From Kribbella kalugense (GTDB taxonomy: Bacteria > Actinomycetota > Actinomycetes > Propionibacteriales > Kribbellaceae), in contig NZ_SODF01000001.1 in the NCBI RefSeq assembly GCF_004365875.1, forward strand, positions 620,001 to 684,000: a stretch of 64,000 bases of DNA. The letters are read 5' to 3'. The translations under genes and the position numbers were made by a program. Below, piece by piece: positions 8,592 through 16,169 of this stretch (position 1 is its first letter; each line of letters starts with the position of its first letter). Under the pieces are notes generated by a model, which had not been told where the DNA came from, made no database searches, and saw only the letters and a program-made list of their open reading frames with translations.

Positions 8592-9455
8592 ATGGCCACA
8601 GTCGCCGCTGTGATCGCCTCTACGCACCACCCGTTCTACTATCGCGCCAGTACCGCGACAGGTGCCGACCGGCCGCCGTTCGCCGACGAGTGGGTGGCGA
8701 AGATCGAGGCCTTCCGGGAGACCTTGACGAAGGCGCGCCCGGACATCCTGGTGATGGTCGGCAGTGACCACTTCCACCAGCTATGGCTGGACAACATGCC
8801 ACAGTTCCTGGTCGGCAAGGCGCCGTACTTCGACGCGAACTGGTACAACGAGGAACGCGAGTTCGGGCTGCCGCGGATGCGGCTGGCCGGTGACGAGCAG
8901 CTGGCCGGACACATTCTGCGGAACGGGCTGGACGCCGGCTTTGACCTTGCCTTCAGCAACGAACTCCGGATCGACCACAGCATCACCTGCCCGATCATCA
9001 CGCTCCGCCCCGACGCGGATCTGCCGATCGTGCCGATCTACACCAACATCTTCGCGCCGCCCCTGCCACGGCCGGGGCGGTTCGTCGAGCTGGGCCGGAC
9101 GATCCGGCAGCTGGTCGAGTCGTGGCCGAGCGACAAGCGGGTGGCGATCATCGGCACCGGACACTTGTCGCTGGAGTTGGGCGGGCCGCGGCAGTTCGGT
9201 GCGCACGGGCCGGATCCGGAGTTCGACCGGAAGGCGGTGGAGTGGATCGCGCGCGGCGACGTCGACGGTTGCCTGTCCGAGGTGACGCTGGATAGCCTGC
9301 ACGAGCCGGGCAACGCGACCCACGGGTTCATGGACTTCATGCTGATGATGGGTGTCGCGGGTGCCGGGGCGAAGGCGGATCACGTCGACTCGCTGGACCT
9401 GTTCCACACGATGGAGGCGTACTTCACCTGGTACCCGAACGGGGTGCCGGCATGA
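8592..9455 (+). CDS. class III extradiol ring-cleavage dioxygenase, LigB-type catalytic subunit
   Basis: A 287-residue LigB superfamily enzyme. It has the Fe(II)-binding and acid/base histidines in STHHPFYY (residues 10-17), GSDHFHQL (about 57-64), RIDHS and IGTGHLS (about 192-198). These enzymes open catecholic rings next to a hydroxyl. The ATG has AGGAG six bases upstream. The stop overlaps the LigA-like start by four bases (ATGA), typical of coupled two-subunit protocatechuate or gallate 4,5-dioxygenases. The exact catechol is not certain. Confidence 0.88.
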   Translation: MATVAAVIASTHHPFYYRASTATGADRPPFADEWVAKIEAFRETLTKARPDILVMVGSDHFHQLWLDNMPQFLVGKAPYFDANWYNEEREFGLPRMRLAGDEQLAGHILRNGLDAGFDLAFSNELRIDHSITCPIITLRPDADLPIVPIYTNIFAPPLPRPGRFVELGRTIRQLVESWPSDKRVAIIGTGHLSLELGGPRQFGAHGPDPEFDRKAVEWIARGDVDGCLSEVTLDSLHEPGNATHGFMDFMLMMGVAGAGAKADHVDSLDLFHTMEAYFTWYPNGVPA

Positions 9456-9811
9456 GTAAGTACTTGCTGAACAAGTTCCTGTACACCATCGATCGCGACC
9501 CGGAGCTGGTCGAGCGGTACCGCGAGGACGCCGCCGGGACCGTGAGCTGGTGGGAGCAGGAGCTGGCGAACGAGATCCTGAACTGCCACACGGGAGAGCG
9601 GTCCACGTGGCTTAGTTTCACCGACGAGGAGCGGCGTGCGCTGCGGGAGCACGATCATGTGGCGCTGTTCGGGCTTGGGGCTCATCCGTTCCTGACGCTG
9701 ACGTTGTTCATCGCGATGTTCGAGCGTGATCACGGGCCGCTCGAGTACCAGAAGGCGTACGGGCGTGCTTTGCAGCACCTGTCACTGCCTTATCCCGATA
9801 TCGCTACCTGA
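9452..9811 (+). CDS. LigA-type small subunit of extradiol dioxygenase
   Basis: A 119-residue helical protein of the LigA family: NKFLYTIDRDPELVERYRED, then LTDEER-like FTDEERRALREHD and the GAHPFLTLTLF stretch. The LigA subunit caps the active site of LigB in the alpha2beta2 protocatechuate 4,5-dioxygenase. The ATGA overlap with the preceding LigB-like gene supports equimolar synthesis. No fusion or truncation is visible. Confidence 0.88.
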   Translation: MSKYLLNKFLYTIDRDPELVERYREDAAGTVSWWEQELANEILNCHTGERSTWLSFTDEERRALREHDHVALFGLGAHPFLTLTLFIAMFERDHGPLEYQKAYGRALQHLSLPYPDIAT

Positions 9812-9820
9812 GGAGGCCGC

Positions 9821-10903
9821 GTGCGAGCCGCAGTACTGCACACCCACGGCGAGCCACCGACACACGGCGAACACCCGGACCCCGTTGCCGCGGAGGGCAT
9901 CTCGATCGTCCGGGTCACTGCCGCGCCGGTCGTCCCGCTCGACCTGTTGTGCGCTTCGGGTACGTCGTACTTCGGCCCGCCGGGGCTGCCGTACGTCCCT
10001 GGCGTGCAGGGCGTCGGCGTGATCGAACAGTCCGAGATCCTGGAGCCCGGCACCCGAGTCTTCTTCGCAACCACAGCAGGAATGGCCGCCGGCAACGGCA
10101 GCTTCGCCGAACGTGCCGCCGTACCGGACGACGCCCTCGTCCCACTCGACCCTGCGCGACCGGCAGCACCGGAAGGCGGCGGACGCGGCCCACTCGACGC
10201 GACTGCGCCGAATGGCGAGGCGGCGGCCGGCGGCGTGGCGGATGCTGACGTGGAGGGCGGGGCGATCGGTGTGGTGGGGGATGCGGCGGTGGCGGCTATT
10301 GGGTTGTCGGGGGTTGCGGGGTGGATGGCGTTGACGTGGCGGGCGCGGATGGAGCCGGGGGAGCGGGTTCTTGTGCTCGGTGGTGGGGGAGCGGTCGGGC
10401 AGGTGGCGATCGGGGCGGCGCGGGTGCTCGGGGCCGCGCGGGTGGTTGCGGTGGTGCGGTCGGATGCGGCGCGCGAACGAGCGCTCGGGGCCGGTGCGGA
10501 CGAGGTGGTTGCCTTGAGCACCGATGTCGACGAACTGACGCGGCGGCTCGGCGATCCGACGTACGACGTGGTGATCGACCCGGTCTTCGGCCCGGCCGCG
10601 ACGGCCGCCGCGCGGGTGCTCGCAGTCGGCGGGCGGCTCGTCAATCTCGGTGGGGCGTCGGGTGATGAGGCGGTGTTCTCGTCGGCGGTACTCCGCAGCC
10701 GGACGGCGAGCGTACTCGGCTACACGAACAACGCACTGACCACCGACCAGCGACGTGACGCGCTAACCGCCGTACTGCAGCACGCGGCAACCGGCGCGAT
10801 CGCGATCGCCCACGAAACCGTCACCCTCGCCGACGTCGCCACCGCCTGGCAACGCCAAGCAACCGGCAACACCACCGGCCGCCTCGTTCTCACCACCACC
10901 TGA
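9821..10903 (+). CDS. zinc-type alcohol dehydrogenase / quinone oxidoreductase (MDR)
   Basis: A 360-residue medium-chain dehydrogenase/reductase resembling NADPH:quinone reductases. The GroES-like part is in the first 110 residues, and the Rossmann motif VLGGGGAVGQVAIGAARVLGA lies near residues 186-206. No zinc ligands are evident. Between them (about residues 115-155) is a Gly/Ala/Glu/Asp-rich insert not usual for the family. The GTG follows GAGGAGG, 10 bp after the LigA-like gene, so it belongs to the ring-cleavage operon; its step in the pathway is unknown. Confidence 0.85.
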   Translation: MRAAVLHTHGEPPTHGEHPDPVAAEGISIVRVTAAPVVPLDLLCASGTSYFGPPGLPYVPGVQGVGVIEQSEILEPGTRVFFATTAGMAAGNGSFAERAAVPDDALVPLDPARPAAPEGGGRGPLDATAPNGEAAAGGVADADVEGGAIGVVGDAAVAAIGLSGVAGWMALTWRARMEPGERVLVLGGGGAVGQVAIGAARVLGAARVVAVVRSDAARERALGAGADEVVALSTDVDELTRRLGDPTYDVVIDPVFGPAATAAARVLAVGGRLVNLGGASGDEAVFSSAVLRSRTASVLGYTNNALTTDQRRDALTAVLQHAATGAIAIAHETVTLADVATAWQRQATGNTTGRLVLTTT

Positions 10904-10950
10904 ACAAAGGTCCCGGAGTCTTTCCGTCCTGCCGCGCGTAACCTCGCCCC

Positions 10951-11138
10951 CTGAGCTGGGGTTGCCCATTGAGGTAGAGGGTTGCCCCCTCGGATTCTCA
11001 GTGGGCAACCCTCCAGTTGGGTGGGCGCCCCGTGGGTTAGAGGGTTGCCCCCTGAGGTGGGGAGTTGCCTGCTGAGGTGGAGGGTTGCCCGCTCGGATTC
11101 TGAGTGGGCAAACCTCTAGCTGAGTGGGCAACCGCGAA
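10951..11138. repeat. GGTTGCCC/GGGCAACC hairpin-forming repeat field
   Basis: The 238-bp gap between convergent genes is largely filled by degenerate repeats. GAGGGTTGCCC occurs at 10977, 11040 and 11080, with variants near 10957 and 11060. The reverse-complement form occurs at 11003-11013 (perfect), 11106-11116 (one change) and 11124-11132. The first pair makes an 11-bp stem with a 15-base loop (10977-11013). It may act as a two-way terminator or be a noncoding repeat family. Confidence 0.75.
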
Positions 11139-11141
11139 CTG

Positions 11142-11849
11142 TCAGAGGAGGCGGGTGATTAGGCCGTAGTCTCGGGCCTCTTCGGCGGTGAGGATTCGGC
11201 CGGGGTCTAGGTCGGTGGCGATCTCGTCCGCCGGGCGGCCGGTTGCTTGGGCGATGAGGTCGCGGAGGCGGGCGACCTGGCGTTCGTGCTGGTCGGCAAG
11301 GGCGGCTAGTTGGTCAGCGGTGCCCTCAGCTGAGTAGTGGGGCGAGGAGAGGACGAACATTGTGTGGCGGTGGGCTTCGCGCTGCTCGGCGGCTGCGAGT
11401 ACGGCGATTGCCGGGCCGCGCAGGGTGCCGCGGGCAACGGCATGTACGGGCGAGGTGATCAGGTCGATCGCAGCGGCGACCGAGAGGGCTGCGTCTAGGC
11501 TGGATTCCGACGAGGACAGGTGCAGCGTGATCGGGTCGTTGCTGCGGGCATCGAGTAGGAGCAGCTGCGCCGCCACGTGACTCGCCAGCGCGTCGTCCAA
11601 CCGACCGTCGACCAGGATCGTCCGCTGCTCGAGCAGTCGGTCGGCGAGCTCCCGCTCGAGACTGATCGAGTTCGGCTCGTACCACGACGGCAAGATCGGC
11701 TGCGGCGACACCCCAGGCTGCGGACCTCTGGGCCCCGGCACTCCTGGACCTGGACCGGGTACGCCGGGCCTCGGTGGAACCGCAGGCCACGGCTTCGGGA
11801 TCTCCGGCTCTCCCGGCGGCCAGGTTGCGGCGGGCTTCTCCAAGTACAT
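11142..11849 (-). CDS. ClpP-like protein lacking catalytic residues
   Basis: A 235-residue protein. An N-terminal proline/glycine-rich tail of about 50 residues (PRPGVPGPGPGVPGPRG) is followed by a ClpP fold: LLEQRTILVDGRLDD, DPITLHLSSSESSLDAALSV, AVARGTLRGPAIAVLAAAE, and the C terminus ILTAEEARDYGLI. Where ClpP has its nucleophilic Ser (GQAAS) this has GTLRG, and where ClpP has the active His (HQP) this has SSP, so it is probably not a protease. It could be a regulatory or scaffold relative. The ATG at 11849 has GGGAGGA upstream; it is transcribed alone, downstream of the nucleoside hydrolase. Confidence 0.8.
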   Translation of the reverse strand: MYLEKPAATWPPGEPEIPKPWPAVPPRPGVPGPGPGVPGPRGPQPGVSPQPILPSWYEPNSISLERELADRLLEQRTILVDGRLDDALASHVAAQLLLLDARSNDPITLHLSSSESSLDAALSVAAAIDLITSPVHAVARGTLRGPAIAVLAAAEQREAHRHTMFVLSSPHYSAEGTADQLAALADQHERQVARLRDLIAQATGRPADEIATDLDPGRILTAEEARDYGLITRLL

Positions 11850-11935
11850 GCTTCCTCCCGGATGCGTCGTCCCCTCCACCCTGCGGCACATCGCAGGTAG
11901 GGAGAAGGCTCTTCCGCTACCAGCAGACGAAGCAG

Positions 11936-12865
11936 TCAGCTGAGGGCGGTTACGGCGGCGACGATCCTGTCCCAGAACGCGTCCTGGTCCAGCTCGACTG
12001 CGATTCGGGCGTTCGCCGGCCGTCCTGTGTAGCCATCGAGGTCGACCACTGTCGCGCCGGACGTCCACTCGCCCTGGGTTTCGATTACGAGGTTCGCCTC
12101 GATGCACCGGACGATCGCTGGATCGATCACCCGCGCCACAGCGGCCGGGTCGTGCAGCGGCGGCGCTTCGAATCCGAACAGGTCCCGGTACGTCGACGCG
12201 AAGAACGTCATCCACTCACTACACACCCGCGCCAACGGCGTCCCGATCCGATCGAACCGCTCAAGGACCTCCTCCGTCACCAATGCCTGATGCGTGACGT
12301 TCAACCCGCACATCGTGAACGGCACACCCGACCGGACGACCAGATCAGCCGCGTCAGGATCGACGTACGCGTTCGCCTCGGCGAGCGGTGCGATGTTGCC
12401 GCGGTCGGTCGATCCGCCCATCCAGACGATCTCGGTGATGTTCGCGGCCAAGCCCGGCTCCTCCGAGAGCAGCCGCGCGATGTTGGTCAGCGCCCCCGTC
12501 GCCACGATCGTCACCGACCTGGTCCGCAGTACGTCGACCAGCACCTCATGCGCCGAGTACGGCGACTCCGGCACGGACGGCTCGTCCGTGAACAGCGGCC
12601 CGTCGAGACCCGTCTGCCCGTGTACGTCGTCCGCGATGCGCAACCGTCGTACCAGCGGCCGGTCCGCACCGCGCGCGACCGGGATGCCGGACGCGCCGGC
12701 GAGCGAGAGCACCCGGCGGGCGTTCAGCGTGCACTTGTCGACGGTCTGGTTGCCGGCCACGGTCGTCACGGCGAGCAGGTCGACGGCCGGATCGGCCACC
12801 GCGAGCAGGATCGCCATCGCGTCGTCGTGGCCGGGATCGCAGTCGAGCACGAGTGGGGTGGGCAT
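11936..12865 (-). CDS. inosine-uridine preferring nucleoside hydrolase
   Basis: A 309-residue IunH-type ribohydrolase. The calcium-binding signature DCDPGHDDAMA lies at residues 8-18, with TTVAGNQTVDK, the VWMGGS loop, NAYVDPDAA, and the C-terminal His-Asp pair LHDPAAV. It cleaves nucleosides to base and ribose in the cytosol for salvage. Family length is normal. It is divergent from ftsH with only 66 bp between the starts. No ribosome-binding site is strong. Confidence 0.92.
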   Translation of the reverse strand: MPTPLVLDCDPGHDDAMAILLAVADPAVDLLAVTTVAGNQTVDKCTLNARRVLSLAGASGIPVARGADRPLVRRLRIADDVHGQTGLDGPLFTDEPSVPESPYSAHEVLVDVLRTRSVTIVATGALTNIARLLSEEPGLAANITEIVWMGGSTDRGNIAPLAEANAYVDPDAADLVVRSGVPFTMCGLNVTHQALVTEEVLERFDRIGTPLARVCSEWMTFFASTYRDLFGFEAPPLHDPAAVARVIDPAIVRCIEANLVIETQGEWTSGATVVDLDGYTGRPANARIAVELDQDAFWDRIVAAVTALS

Positions 12866-12931
12866 GCGGGCCAGGGTACGACCATGGAGTCGTTGCTGTT
12901 TCCCAGCCGATTCAGGTCCTATGTTGGCTGT

Positions 12932-14968
12932 ATGAGCGAGAAGGAGCAGCCGCCGAAGGACCCGTCCACGGCCGACCGGGGCACAGATCCCGATCAGAGT
13001 GACCGCAACGGCGGGTCGTCAGAGCGGCCGCCTCACAAGCCGTGGCGGACCGAGGGACTGCCGGCTGGGCACGGTGACAGCGAGAAGCCGCGGCGGCCGC
13101 GCTGGTGGAAGTGGGCCGCGTGGATCGTCGGTGGGTACCTCGTGCTCTTCCTGCTCACCACCATGCAGGATCAGATGGCCGGCGGCCAGCAGACCATCGC
13201 CTACACCGACTTCACCGCTCAGGTGCAGAAGCAGAACGTAGCCGAGATCTTCGCCCGCGGCGACACCATCCAGGGCCGGCTGAAGGCGGCCGCGCCGGTG
13301 CCGGGCAAGACCGACCAGAACTACACGAAGTTCACCACCGAGCGGCCGACGTTCGCCAACGACAATCTGTACGGCGATCTGCAGAAGGGCGGCGCCACCG
13401 TTCGGGCGACGCCGGTGGTCGCGCAGCGTGGCGTGCTGGTGAACCTGCTGATTTCGCTCGGCCCGTTCCTGCTGATCGCAGCTTTCTACTGGTGGCTGAT
13501 CCGGCGGCAGCGGGCCAGTGGCGGTCTGGGTGGTCTGGGCGGTCTGTTCGGTGGCAGCGGCCAGCAGAAGAAGCCGGTCGACCCGAGCACTGTCCGAGTG
13601 ACGTTTGCCGACGTCGCAGGGATCGATGAGGTCGAGGCCGAGATCGAGGAGGTCGTCGACTACCTGAAGGATCCCGAGAAGTATCGGCGGCTGGGTGCGC
13701 GGGCGCCGAAGGGCGTGCTGCTGTCCGGTGCGCCGGGCACCGGCAAGACCCTGCTGGCGCGGGCGACCGCGGGGGAGGCCGGCGTACCGTTCTTCTCCGC
13801 GAGCGCTTCGGAGTTCATCGAGATGATCGTGGGCGTCGGCGCGAGCCGGGTGCGGGAGCTGTTCGGCGAGGCGCGCAAGGTGGCGCCGGCGATCATCTTC
13901 ATCGACGAGATCGACACCATCGGCCGTGCCCGCGGCGGCGCGCGGTCGGTCGGCGGGCATGACGAGGGCGAGCAGACGCTGAACCAGATCCTCACCGAGA
14001 TGGACGGGTTCTCTGGGACCGAGGGCGTCGTCACGCTCGCGGCGACGAACCGCGCCGACGTGCTCGACCCGGCGCTGCTGCGACCCGGCCGGTTCGATCG
14101 CACGATCACCGTGAACGCACCGGACCAGCCGGGCCGGGAGGCGATCCTGAAGGTGCACGCGCGCGGCAAGCCGCTGGCCCCGGACGCCGACCTCAACGCG
14201 CTGTCCAAGTCCACGCCGGGGATGACCGGCGCCGACCTTGCGAACCTTCTCAACGAGGCAGCGCTCGGCGCAGCGCGGAAGGGCGAATCGCAGATCACTC
14301 AACGCGACCTGACCGACGCCCTGGAGAAGATCCAGCTCGGCACCGCGCGGAACGTGGTGATGCCGGCTGAAGAGCGGCGGCGTACGGCGTACCACGAAGG
14401 CGGGCACGCGCTGCTCGGGATGATCCAGAAGGGCGCCGACCCGGTCCGCAAGGTGTCGATCATCCCGCGCGGCCGGGCGCTCGGCGTGACGCTGTCGACG
14501 CCCGACTCCGACCGCTACGGGTACGACGTGGAGTACCTGCGCGGCCGGATCATCGGGGCGCTCGGCGGGATGGCGGCCGAGCAGGAGGTCCTCGGGGTCG
14601 TCACCACCGGCGCCGAGAGCGACCTGGAGACCGCCACCCGGATCGCACGTTCGATGGTCGGCCGGTGGGGCATGTCCGACGCGATCGGCCCGGTCTCGAT
14701 CCTCCCGGCGGAAGGCGATGCGCGTTCGGCGGGTGTCTCCGACCAACTCCTCAACACCGTCGATGAAGAGATCCGCAGCCTGATCGAACAGTGCTACGCC
14801 GAGGCCCGCCGCCTGCTCCGCGACAATCGCCCGAAGCTGGACTCGATCGCCGCCCAGCTCCTCGAGCACGAAACCCTCGACGAGGCCGACGCGTACGCCG
14901 CCGCCGGCATCACCCACTCCACCCGTCCAGACCTCGCACCGCAGCCGGCCCCGCGCGACGCGACCTAG
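12932..14968 (+). CDS. ftsH: ATP-dependent zinc metalloprotease FtsH
   Basis: A 678-residue membrane AAA+ protease. Two membrane segments flank the extracytoplasmic domain ([18 protein letters not shown] and [20 protein letters not shown]). [15 protein letters not shown] linker follows, then Walker A GAPGTGKT (about 266-273), Walker B IIFIDEID, the second-region ATNR, and zinc motif HEGGH (about 488-492) with the distal ESDLETAT segment. It degrades membrane and regulatory proteins. The ATG at 12932 has no clear ribosome-binding site; TATGTT at 12920-12925 would fit a leaderless transcript. Its stop abuts the convergent gene with no spacer. Confidence 0.95.
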   Translation: MSEKEQPPKDPSTADRGTDPDQSDRNGGSSERPPHKPWRTEGLPAGHGDSEKPRRPRWWKWAAWIVGGYLVLFLLTTMQDQMAGGQQTIAYTDFTAQVQKQNVAEIFARGDTIQGRLKAAAPVPGKTDQNYTKFTTERPTFANDNLYGDLQKGGATVRATPVVAQRGVLVNLLISLGPFLLIAAFYWWLIRRQRASGGLGGLGGLFGGSGQQKKPVDPSTVRVTFADVAGIDEVEAEIEEVVDYLKDPEKYRRLGARAPKGVLLSGAPGTGKTLLARATAGEAGVPFFSASASEFIEMIVGVGASRVRELFGEARKVAPAIIFIDEIDTIGRARGGARSVGGHDEGEQTLNQILTEMDGFSGTEGVVTLAATNRADVLDPALLRPGRFDRTITVNAPDQPGREAILKVHARGKPLAPDADLNALSKSTPGMTGADLANLLNEAALGAARKGESQITQRDLTDALEKIQLGTARNVVMPAEERRRTAYHEGGHALLGMIQKGADPVRKVSIIPRGRALGVTLSTPDSDRYGYDVEYLRGRIIGALGGMAAEQEVLGVVTTGAESDLETATRIARSMVGRWGMSDAIGPVSILPAEGDARSAGVSDQLLNTVDEEIRSLIEQCYAEARRLLRDNRPKLDSIAAQLLEHETLDEADAYAAAGITHSTRPDLAPQPAPRDAT

Positions 14969-15598
14969 TCAGCTGTGGGTCGAGACCGCTTGGACAGGAG
15001 GGAGCGGTGAGCGCCGGCCGCCGGTCGGCACCAGGCGCGTGACTGCTTCAGGCATCGGCCCAACCGTGAACGCGTACACAGCTGAGCCGACGGACACCGT
15101 GACGAACGACGCCACGGTCGGGATCTCATCGGGGAGCGGAATGACGTGCTCCCCGGCATCGAAGCGGGTCTCGATCACCCGCATCGAGGCGCTCTTCGGC
15201 TCGGGCGGCGTGAACGACGTACCCCAGAACGCCTCGACAACAACCTCGGCCGGCTCCTTCAAGGTGAGCTGCACCGTCCTGTTCTCGTAGGCCACCCCGT
15301 CGGCAGTCGAGCCGATGCCCTCGACCTGGGCGGCGATGAGCCCGGCGATTCCGGCGAGTCCCTGGACGAACGTGACGTGGTCGTTGACCTTGGAGATCTC
15401 GTCCCTCAGTTGCCGCTTGGTGTCAGCCGGAACCATGCCACCGAAGAGCACGACATCGAAGTCGGTAGCGTCGTACTCCGTCAGTACTTCGTCGAACTGG
15501 TTCGTCGCATCGGCCCGAAACCCTTTGTTTCTAAGGATGTCGGCAGCGTCGAGGATCACGCTCGGGCTTCTGCCGATGATCAGGATCCGTTGGTCCAT
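14969..15598 (-). CDS. uncharacterised protein with receiver-like N-terminal domain
   Basis: A 209-residue protein I do not recognise as a named family. The first about 100 residues (QRILIIGRSPSVILDAADILRNKGF, FDVVLFGGMV) alternate strands and helices like a CheY or Rossmann-like fold, without a clear phosphoacceptor Asp pocket. The C-terminal half is beta-rich. It is divergent from a MarR gene with two identical palindromes between them, so it is very probably the MarR target. GGGAGA lies nine bases before the ATG. Confidence 0.75.
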   Translation of the reverse strand: MDQRILIIGRSPSVILDAADILRNKGFRADATNQFDEVLTEYDATDFDVVLFGGMVPADTKRQLRDEISKVNDHVTFVQGLAGIAGLIAAQVEGIGSTADGVAYENRTVQLTLKEPAEVVVEAFWGTSFTPPEPKSASMRVIETRFDAGEHVIPLPDEIPTVASFVTVSVGSAVYAFTVGPMPEAVTRLVPTGGRRSPLPPVQAVSTHS

Positions 15599-15622
15599 GA
15601 GTTGGTCTCCCGGCTGATTGAG

Positions 15623-15639
15623 TGTTGGCTCGACCAACA
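15623..15639. promoter_or_regulatory. MarR-type operator copy 1 (TGTTGG-N5-CCAACA)
   Basis: A perfect 17-base palindrome in the divergent promoter between the MarR gene and its neighbour. It is identical in its arms to the copy at 15647, with starts 24 bp apart, roughly two helical turns. Confidence 0.7.
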
Positions 15640-15664
15640 TAGCCGATGTTGGCCGCGCCAACAA
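15636..15664 (-). promoter_or_regulatory. promoter overlapped by MarR operators
   Basis: On the minus strand TTGTTG (15664-15659) and TATGTT (15641-15636) are spaced by 17 bases. Operator copy 2 covers the -35 and copy 1 the -10, so a bound repressor would block both. Confidence 0.5.
15647..15663. promoter_or_regulatory. MarR-type operator copy 2 (TGTTGG-N5-CCAACA)
   Basis: Second identical-arm palindrome. It ends 18 bp before the MarR ATG, consistent with autoregulation as well as repression of the divergent gene. Confidence 0.7.
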
Positions 15665-15680
15665 CTGGTACCGTCTACCC

Positions 15681-16169
15681 ATGCCGATGCATCACCCGCC
15701 GAGCCGCACTCTCGCCCGCGTCGAAGATCGTCCGACCTGGCTGATCAGCCGGAACTTCCAGCGCTCGTCGGGACTGCTCGCCGCTGCCTTCGAGTCAGCT
15801 GGCGATGGTCTGCGCAGTTACCACTACCGCCTGTTGGCCGCGCTCGACGAGTGGGGGCCGGCGAGCCAGGCCGACCTCGGCCGCGGGACCGGGATCGACC
15901 GCAGTGATGTCACGGCGGCGCTGTCCGAACTCGAGTCGCGCCGGCTCGTGAAGCGTTCGGTCGACCCCGCCCACAAGCGCCGCAACATCGTCACGATCAC
16001 CCCGGCCGGGGTCGAACGACTCCTGGAACTCGACGCGATCGTCGACGACGTCCAGGAGCAAGTTCTGAAGCCGCTGACCGTTGCGCAGCGGCGGCAGTTC
16101 ATCGCGTTGATGGTGAAGGTCCTGGCCGCCGAAGACGAGTCACTGACTTCGGCGGCCCCGAACCCTTAG
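15681..16169 (+). CDS. MarR family transcriptional regulator
   Basis: A 162-residue winged-helix regulator: YHYRLLAALDEWGPASQADLGRGTGIDRSDVTAALSELESRRLV, followed by the wing SVDPAHKRRNIVTITPAGVERL. MarR proteins repress adjacent genes until a small phenolic or oxidative ligand binds. A second ATG six bases downstream of the chosen start is equally possible. It lies next to twin palindromes. Its stop overlaps that of the convergent DUF4832 gene by four bases. Confidence 0.92.
   Translation: MPMHHPPSRTLARVEDRPTWLISRNFQRSSGLLAAAFESAGDGLRSYHYRLLAALDEWGPASQADLGRGTGIDRSDVTAALSELESRRLVKRSVDPAHKRRNIVTITPAGVERLLELDAIVDDVQEQVLKPLTVAQRRQFIALMVKVLAAEDESLTSAAPNP

Noticed and set aside
11774-12931. A 5' extension of FtsH by about 385 codons
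   Set aside because: It lies antisense to the nucleoside hydrolase and ClpP-like genes and has no FtsH homology; the ATG at 12932 gives the normal family length.
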